IMG/VR virus record: IMGVR_UViG_3300047557_001664
Span: 1 to 31,941 of that record
Direction: 5' to 3' (one strand)
Origin: a virus
Length of the DNA stretch: 31,941 nucleotides
Positions 27,043 through 31,941 of this stretch are shown piece after piece; within the stretch, counting starts at the first letter, position 1; each line of letters opens with the position of its first letter. The position numbers were made by a program, and so were the translations under genes. Below the pieces are notes generated by a model. That model made no database searches, was not told where the DNA came from, and saw only the letters and a list, made by a program, of their open reading frames with translations.

Positions 27043-28836
27043 TTAGCCCTCACACGCTAAACAGACCTCCTCTGTAGCCAGTTGCTTCAAATCGATCTCT
27101 TGTATAATTTCACGTTCGATCTTTTTGGATACTTTGTCGGCCTTTGCTAGTTTCTCTGAACGGCAGTAATACAATGTTTTCAGTCCTTGTTTCCATGCCT
27201 GAAAGTGTACTGCATGTAGGTATTTAACATTCACATCAGGTCTAAAAAAGAGGTTAATGGATTGCGCCTGGTCAATGTAATGTTGTCTGTCAGCGGCGTG
27301 GTCCACAACCCATCTTTGGTCAATTTCCATACCAGTTTTGTAGACATCCTTGGTGTATTCATCCAGGAAATCCAAGTGCTGGACGGAACCGTCGTTTGCA
27401 ATGATACTTGACCAGATTTCTTGATAATCCAATTTGCTGTCTGCATCACATTTCTCCTTGATGATTTTATCCAAGAATTTATTTTTGTTCAGGTATGCAC
27501 CTGAGAGGGTATCTTGTCTGTAGGCGTTTGCACGGTACGGCTCCACGCTAGGAGAAGTATTGCCCATAATAATAGAAGAAGAAGCATTGGGTGCAATAGC
27601 CATGAGATGAGAAAAGCGTTTGCCAGTACCAAGTGCATCAGGAGCCTCACCACGAATTTTGCCGAGTTCAAGATTTGCATTGTCTAGTTTCTCTCTGATA
27701 TGTTTGAATACTTGATTGTTGAATGACTTTGCTACCGCAGATTCGAACGCAATATTTTTTTTCTGAAGAAGAGCATGATAGCCAAGAGCCCCCACACCAA
27801 TGCTGCGCTCTTGTTCAGCGGAGAACCTGGCTCTGTAAATAGCATCAGGAGCATTGTCAATAAAATACTGAAGTACATTATCAAGCATTTCCGCCACGTC
27901 CCGCAGAAAAAGTTCATTACTCTTCCAATCATCATAATACTCCAAATTTACAGAAGAAAGGCAGCAAACTGCTGTACGTTCTTTATCTGTAGGTAAAATA
28001 ATCTCACTGCATAAATTTGATTGTTTGATGCTCAGGCCTTTTTTCTTTTGAAATTCTGGCATCAAACGATTGCTTGTATCGATGAAGTGAATGTATGGTT
28101 CACCAGTCAGCATACGTGTTTCAAGAATACGCTGCCATAGTTCACGTGCAGATACTTTATCTTTAACTTCACCTGAATGTGGGTCTTTAAGTTCCCATGT
28201 ATCATCAGCATCATGGTCAAGCATACACTTTTCAATCAGATGCATAAAATCATCCGTGATATTGATGCCATGATGCAAATTCAATGTGCGTAAATTAGGA
28301 TCACCCGTAGGCTTACGCATTTCTAAGAAAGAAATAATATCAGGATGACTGATATCAAGATAGGCAGCATAAGAACCACGACGGGTGCGACCTTGCCTAT
28401 ATGCCAACGAAGATGCGTCATAAGTACGTAAATGAGGCATGATGCCAACGGACTTATCATCAGCAGAACGAATTCCCAATCCAATCCCAACTCCGCCTCC
28501 TAACATTGATAACCAGTTTACTTCCGAAAGAGTATTGACCAAACCTTCTGCTGAATCATCCAAATAGGGAAGAAAGCAACTAATAGGAAGGCCACGCTTA
28601 CTACGACCAAAAGACAAAATAGGAGTAGAATAAGATAACCAATGCTTGCTACTATAATCATAGAGCCTTTGAGCATGAGCATTATCAGTTGCAAAGGCAG
28701 CGGATACAAATGCAAATCTTTCTTGAGGACTTGTTTCATCCTCACGCATGTATGATTCTTTGAGTCTTTTGATTCCGAGTTCATCGAATAATTTATCTCT
28801 TTCTAGGTCTATTGTAATGCTGCTCTTATCTACCAT
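27043..28836 (-). CDS. nrdA: ribonucleotide reductase class Ia, alpha subunit
   Basis: 597 residues. Catalytic residues are present: Cys87 (ISCFLP), Asn274-Cys276-Glu278 (SNLCSEI), Cys291 or Cys292, radical-path Tyr556-Tyr557, and the C-terminal Cys592/Cys595 (VCLACEG) that receives electrons from thioredoxin. It is much shorter than E. coli NrdA because the N-terminal ATP cone is missing, so dATP shut-off is probably absent. It works with NrdB in the cytoplasm to make deoxynucleotides. Confidence 0.96.
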   Translation of the reverse strand: MVDKSSITIDLERDKLFDELGIKRLKESYMREDETSPQERFAFVSAAFATDNAHAQRLYDYSSKHWLSYSTPILSFGRSKRGLPISCFLPYLDDSAEGLVNTLSEVNWLSMLGGGVGIGLGIRSADDKSVGIMPHLRTYDASSLAYRQGRTRRGSYAAYLDISHPDIISFLEMRKPTGDPNLRTLNLHHGINITDDFMHLIEKCMLDHDADDTWELKDPHSGEVKDKVSARELWQRILETRMLTGEPYIHFIDTSNRLMPEFQKKKGLSIKQSNLCSEIILPTDKERTAVCCLSSVNLEYYDDWKSNELFLRDVAEMLDNVLQYFIDNAPDAIYRARFSAEQERSIGVGALGYHALLQKKNIAFESAVAKSFNNQVFKHIREKLDNANLELGKIRGEAPDALGTGKRFSHLMAIAPNASSSIIMGNTSPSVEPYRANAYRQDTLSGAYLNKNKFLDKIIKEKCDADSKLDYQEIWSSIIANDGSVQHLDFLDEYTKDVYKTGMEIDQRWVVDHAADRQHYIDQAQSINLFFRPDVNVKYLHAVHFQAWKQGLKTLYYCRSEKLAKADKVSKKIEREIIQEIDLKQLATEEVCLACEG

Positions 28837-28849
28837 TTCTTCTCCATTG

Positions 28850-29503
28850 TTATTTTTCTAGTGCTGCTACTACATTTGGAAATTTATCACGAATAATTTC
28901 CCAACATTCTGTTGCTACTTCCATATGTTCTTTTTGTGTGCCATTGGCCATACGCAACTGACAGTAATGAATCCATGAACGTAAACTTCCATTCATGTAC
29001 ATACGTGATTGTGTATTACCTTCTGGTAATACTGAACGTGCTTGTTCTTTTGCAATACCATTTTCAATCGCCCATTCATATGCTTGCTTTGCTTCTGCAA
29101 TGACACCCATCTGTTTGATTATCCATTCAGATTTCAGTTCATTGTCCTCAGTTTCAATACTGTTTTGGCGATTCTTTGTATCTTGTAATCTTGCTTCACG
29201 TAAATCGAATCCTAAATCTTTTGTTGGGTCAGCATATCGTTGACTGAATTCTTGAAAGGAAAAACTCCTATGTCGCAAGATTTGTCTTGCGATGTCTCTT
29301 GTTGTACTTATTTCCATAACAACGTTGACCATTTCAAATGGTGACCAATGTTGATTTTTGATAAGATAACGAATAAGTTTCTCATCACCCCGTGTCATAT
29401 CTTGATTGCTAGGATTTGACACACGTGCCATGTACACAATCATATCTTCAGCAGAATTGTGTCCTACACAGGGTGCAGTGACACCAATTAATTTCACACT
29501 CAT
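28850..29503 (-). CDS. thyX: flavin-dependent thymidylate synthase
   Basis: 217 residues from MSVKLIGVTAP, with GGAAGAG 4 nt upstream. RHRSFSFQEFSQRY (Arg77, His78, Arg79, Ser87) is the RHR-x7-S ThyX signature, and the C-terminal SRMYMNGSLRSWIHYCQLR is also typical. It makes dTMP from dUMP with FAD, NADPH and methylene-folate. The start overlaps the primase stop, linking dTTP supply to replication. Confidence 0.95.
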   Translation of the reverse strand: MSVKLIGVTAPCVGHNSAEDMIVYMARVSNPSNQDMTRGDEKLIRYLIKNQHWSPFEMVNVVMEISTTRDIARQILRHRSFSFQEFSQRYADPTKDLGFDLREARLQDTKNRQNSIETEDNELKSEWIIKQMGVIAEAKQAYEWAIENGIAKEQARSVLPEGNTQSRMYMNGSLRSWIHYCQLRMANGTQKEHMEVATECWEIIRDKFPNVVAALEK

Positions 29504-30549
29504 AATCTCTTCCAAAACGTAAATTTGGCTATCGCCTCAAGTCCATAAAATGTATTACTATCTATGATTTCCTGGATTTCGCCTGTTGAAAAATCATTTA
29601 ACACCATCTCATTAATATCTTTACCTTCAATGTTGTCTGGCCAAATAACGACATTGTGATTCGATTTGATTGCATTTTCAATTAACTTACACACTTCTTT
29701 ATTTCTTGGTTCATTATCAAATACAAGCGTAATTTTTTCTGCTTGAATATTTTTCACCGTTAAAGATAAATTTGCATCACCACTTGCTACACAATTCTTC
29801 AGAAACAAACTATCTAGTGGTCCTTCAACAAGATATACACGTTCTTTTAAATTCACACGGTCCATACCATAAACAAGTTTATTATCAGAATCATTTGTTC
29901 TCAATGTAACATAGCGTAGTGTGCGGTCGCTTGTCTCTAATGCACGACCAGATACAGCAATCAATTCATTCTGATAATTAAAGTATGGAATAACCAATCG
30001 TGCATCTTCAACTAGATTTTTATCGTGATTTGGAATTAAGGCATCACAAAATGCTTTGTAGTTTGAAGTGAATAATAACTTATCGTAATGTTCTTCAGGA
30101 ATCAGTCGATTCTCTGCATACGTTAAACAAAAATGTCCACTTGGTAAACTACTGAGCCATTCCCCATGTTCAAATATACTGCGCTTTTGGATGTGACCAA
30201 ATTTGGGTGGGTTGGTGACGATTCTTGGTGGTACTTCACTTTTTCTGTGATGCGTGTTGGCAGTTCCGGTTGTGCCCGACTTGTATTTTTCGAGTATGTA
30301 CTCTCCATGTAAGGATGAGTCGATGTGCTTGAGGAAATTGGCGACATTTGTTCCTACTCCACAGTTATGACAGCGATAGAATAAATCATTACCCTTGGCA
30401 TAAACATAGCCTCGGGCTTTGATTAAATTTGTTTTGGAATCACCACAATAAGGGCATGAAAAATTCCACAGATTGGTACTCTTCTGCTTGAAGTTACGCA
30501 AGCGGGAAGAAACCATTCTCACATATTTTGCATCGATATAAAGAGCCAT
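29500..30549 (-). CDS. DNA primase, T4 gp61/DnaG type
   Basis: 349 residues. An N-terminal zinc ribbon (CPYC at 32-35, CHNC at 60-63) is followed by a Toprim domain with VYLVEGPLDSLFL (Glu242, Asp246), TLVFDNEPRN (Asp278, Glu280) and GKDINEM. It should make RNA primers with a replicative helicase, which lies outside this window. No ribosome-binding site precedes the ATG. A -10 box lies 6 nt upstream, so the message may be leaderless. Confidence 0.9.
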   Translation of the reverse strand: MALYIDAKYVRMVSSRLRNFKQKSTNLWNFSCPYCGDSKTNLIKARGYVYAKGNDLFYRCHNCGVGTNVANFLKHIDSSLHGEYILEKYKSGTTGTANTHHRKSEVPPRIVTNPPKFGHIQKRSIFEHGEWLSSLPSGHFCLTYAENRLIPEEHYDKLLFTSNYKAFCDALIPNHDKNLVEDARLVIPYFNYQNELIAVSGRALETSDRTLRYVTLRTNDSDNKLVYGMDRVNLKERVYLVEGPLDSLFLKNCVASGDANLSLTVKNIQAEKITLVFDNEPRNKEVCKLIENAIKSNHNVVIWPDNIEGKDINEMVLNDFSTGEIQEIIDSNTFYGLEAIAKFTFWKRL

Positions 30550-30555
30550 ATATTC

Positions 30556-30584
30556 ATTATAACACTACTACTCACAAAAATCAA
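30556..30584 (-). promoter_or_regulatory. sigma70-like promoter, probably leaderless
   Basis: TTGATT (30579-30584), 17-bp spacer, TATAAT (30556-30561). Six bases separate the -10 box from the primase ATG. It is the only clear sigma70-type promoter in the replication half of the window. Confidence 0.6.
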
Positions 30585-31013
30585 TTAATTGAAAAACTTT
30601 GCCAGGTATTCGAATTTGACGTTAGAAATAATCCATGCGACAACGACAACACCGCCGGCAACCATCCACTTCCACTGCATCAGAGATTTTAGGTCATCAT
30701 CTTCTTTTTGGTTGTGTTCGGTGATATGATCACGCAACGATTTGATTTCATCCATGATTCTACGCTCAGTCAGTTCTATTTTATCGGATAGATTTCTGTC
30801 TGTGGTGGTAATACGTGAATGAAGTTCTTTGATATCGTTTACGGTATCTTCTTTTCTTTTGTCCATGTCTTTGTAAATCTGGTTGACAATGTTGGCATTG
30901 TTATCAGAAAGTTTCTCGATAACACGGTCCATCTTCTCACAAAGGTCTACAAGTGTATAGACCTTTTCTTTGAGAACGCCAACCTCTACTTTGAGTGCTA
31001 CATCTCCGTCCAT
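30585..31013 (-). CDS. coiled-coil protein with C-terminal membrane anchor
   Basis: 142 residues. Residues 1-110 form a long coiled coil (LKEKVYTLVDLCEKMDRVIE; KEDTVNDIKELHSRI). One membrane segment near 115-131 (MVAGGVVVVAWIIS) follows. It looks like phage XhlA-type membrane-associated proteins. Such layout is seen in lysis helpers and in tail-anchored proteins; the role is unknown. Confidence 0.7.
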   Translation of the reverse strand: MDGDVALKVEVGVLKEKVYTLVDLCEKMDRVIEKLSDNNANIVNQIYKDMDKRKEDTVNDIKELHSRITTTDRNLSDKIELTERRIMDEIKSLRDHITEHNQKEDDDLKSLMQWKWMVAGGVVVVAWIISNVKFEYLAKFFN

Positions 31014-31014
31014 T

Positions 31015-31212
31015 TTATTTCTTCTCTGGAATCTTAGTGCCTTCTAGTTTCTTATGAACTTTGATGGTCTTGCAAACTTCTTTTTCTTTTTTAGTTTTGT
31101 TGTCGAATTCTTTGACACAAACTTTCTTTTCTTCGGCAGCAAATGCTGCTTTAGTCAATGGTGCAAAAAGCAGAAATAAAATCATTGACATTAGTGCTAG
31201 TTCTTTTTTCAT
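31015..31212 (-). CDS. small secreted Lys-rich protein
   Basis: 65 residues. A signal peptide (MSMILFLLFAPLTKAAFA) is followed by a short, very basic mature part with two Cys (KKVCVKEFDNKTKKEKEVC). Probably periplasmic with one disulfide. Function unknown. Confidence 0.65.
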   Translation of the reverse strand: MKKELALMSMILFLLFAPLTKAAFAAEEKKVCVKEFDNKTKKEKEVCKTIKVHKKLEGTKIPEKK

Positions 31213-31436
31213 TTCTTTTCCTTTGATGTGAATTTTTCAGATGCAGTAAAACCCAACCCACCTAGCACAATATACATTATAACATCATATGTTTGTGGAT
31301 TCAACTTTTTTTCAAAAAATAGTTCGGCAATAAACCCAGTGGCAAGCAACAAGAAAGCAAGAAAGGTAATTACTCTCTTGCTGCTTGGGTTATTTTCACC
31401 TTCACCTGATAACATCTTGACGATGAAATTAATCAT
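31209..31436 (-). CDS. two-helix membrane protein, possibly holin-like
   Basis: 75 residues. NPSSKRVITFLAFLLLATGF and IMYIVLGGLGFTASEKF give two membrane helices, and the C-terminus is basic. Size and charge fit small holins, but many T4-like phages carry similar proteins that are not holins. Overlaps the starts and stops of its neighbours. Confidence 0.65.
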   Translation of the reverse strand: MINFIVKMLSGEGENNPSSKRVITFLAFLLLATGFIAELFFEKKLNPQTYDVIMYIVLGGLGFTASEKFTSKEKK

Positions 31437-31885
31437 AGTTCTGGATGTGAAGGTTGTGCAGGTGCTTCTTTACCACCAAAACCTGTTGCTACCGCTGGTG
31501 TAAACGCTGCGACTGATGCTATAGCCGGTGCAGAGTCAAACATGCTTGGTGCGGATATAACTGGTGCAGGTGGTGCTGGTGGTGGTACATATGGCTTGTT
31601 TGCAGCATCAATTGCTTTTGCTCTCAAGTCTTTGTCATCACCTGCCAACATAATGCCTGATAATGTACCAGTCAAGAATGTAGCAATTGGAATAATCAAT
31701 TCAAAAAATTTGTTATCTACAGGACTCATGCCGTTCATTGGCTGAGTGACAAAGATTAAACTGTATAAAACAACAAAAACAATACCAAATAATGTTAGAC
31801 CTAAAACGATACCAATAAAGAACTTCAATCGTGCATTTAGTTCTTCAGTTGTATATCTCTCTCCTGACCATAATTCTCTAATCAT
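31433..31885 (-). CDS. membrane protein with Pro/Ala-rich tail
   Basis: About 150 residues from MIRELWSGERYTTEEL, 7 nt after GGAG; the ATG two codons earlier is too close to the box. Two membrane helices (FFIGIVLGLTLFGIVFVVLY; ELIIPIATFLTGTLSGIML), then a flexible tail rich in Pro and Ala. Function unknown. Confidence 0.72.
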   Translation of the reverse strand: MIRELWSGERYTTEELNARLKFFIGIVLGLTLFGIVFVVLYSLIFVTQPMNGMSPVDNKFFELIIPIATFLTGTLSGIMLAGDDKDLRAKAIDAANKPYVPPPAPPAPVISAPSMFDSAPAIASVAAFTPAVATGFGGKEAPAQPSHPEL

Positions 31886-31941
31886 TTGCATTCTCCTTTA
31901 CTTGGAACTTGTTGTAATTGTTGTGTTGATGAAGGTTGACC
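31882..31941 (-). CDS. 3' end of a gene cut by the window edge
   Basis: An open frame enters from the right edge and ends at TGA overlapping the next start. The visible 19 residues are GQPSSTQQLQQVPSKGECK, Gln/Ser-rich. Consistent with the end of a cotranscribed upstream gene; nothing can be said of its function. Confidence 0.5.
   Translation of the reverse strand, partial: GQPSSTQQLQQVPSKGECK

Noticed and set aside
35-31745. Plus-strand open frames, some over 100 codons (for example 5387-5854 and 26390-26845)
   Set aside because: They lie opposite convincing minus-strand genes, lack ribosome-binding sites at sensible starts, and their translations look like reverse-strand shadows.
1-31941. 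CRISPR arrays, insertion sequences, integrase or attachment sites
   Set aside because: No regularly spaced repeats, transposase or integrase motifs, or tRNA-end duplications are visible.

Overview
The window is one arm of a tailed-phage genome, most like a T4-type myophage of a Gram-negative, probably aquatic host. Every gene I can support reads on the minus strand, so transcription runs from the right edge to the left edge. Stop and start codons overlap (ATGA, TAATG) almost throughout, and dozens of genes are under 100 codons. The T4-like assignment rests on a gp61-type primase, class Ia ribonucleotide reductase genes split by small phage genes, thioredoxin, ThyX, a SegE-like GIY-YIG nuclease, a 2OG-Fe(II) oxygenase and tRNA genes. 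The outer-membrane porin, lipoprotein and periplasmic proteins point to a Gram-negative host. A betaproteobacterial host is only a guess.

Layout from right to left, in transcription order. (1) 31.9-30.6 kb: small membrane or exported proteins of unknown role, with a gene cut by the right edge. (2) 30.5-23.9 kb: DNA primase, thyX, nrdA, a glutamine-amidotransferase-like protein, small membrane and basic proteins, thioredoxin and nrdB. This is the dNTP and replication block. (3) 23.8-16.8 kb: proteins aimed at the host envelope. It holds PstS, an OprO/OprP-type porin closed by a strong terminator, a surface-adhesin-E-like secreted protein, a secreted thermonuclease, a GmhA-type sugar-phosphate isomerase and a D,D-peptidase. 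(4) 16.8-1.4 kb: an accessory region of about 65 mostly unknown small genes. Recognisable ones are the oxygenase, a MazG-like protein, a second GIY-YIG-type protein, a low-molecular-weight tyrosine-phosphatase-like protein, several zinc-ribbon and helix-turn-helix proteins, and a small lipoprotein. (5) Eight tRNA genes: Arg(TCT) and Leu(TAA) at 15.4 kb, then Pro(TGG), Glu(TTC), Lys(TTT), Gln(TTG), Asp(GTC) and Asn(GTT) at the left end. All encode the 3' CCA.

The accessory region carries a striking series of host-type sigma70 promoters on the minus strand. Each has an exact TTGACA box, a 17-bp spacer and a TATAAT-like box, and most start genes about 30 nt downstream. They are nearly absent from the replication block, which suggests an early region read by unmodified host RNA polymerase.

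The most interesting system is the phosphate cassette. A porin for the outer membrane and a periplasmic phosphate-binding protein sit side by side, with a Pho-box-like repeat just upstream. A secreted nuclease lies in the next transcription unit. Together with nrdA, nrdB and thyX, this looks like phage control of phosphate and nucleotide supply. All functional calls come from reading motifs by eye; no database search was run.
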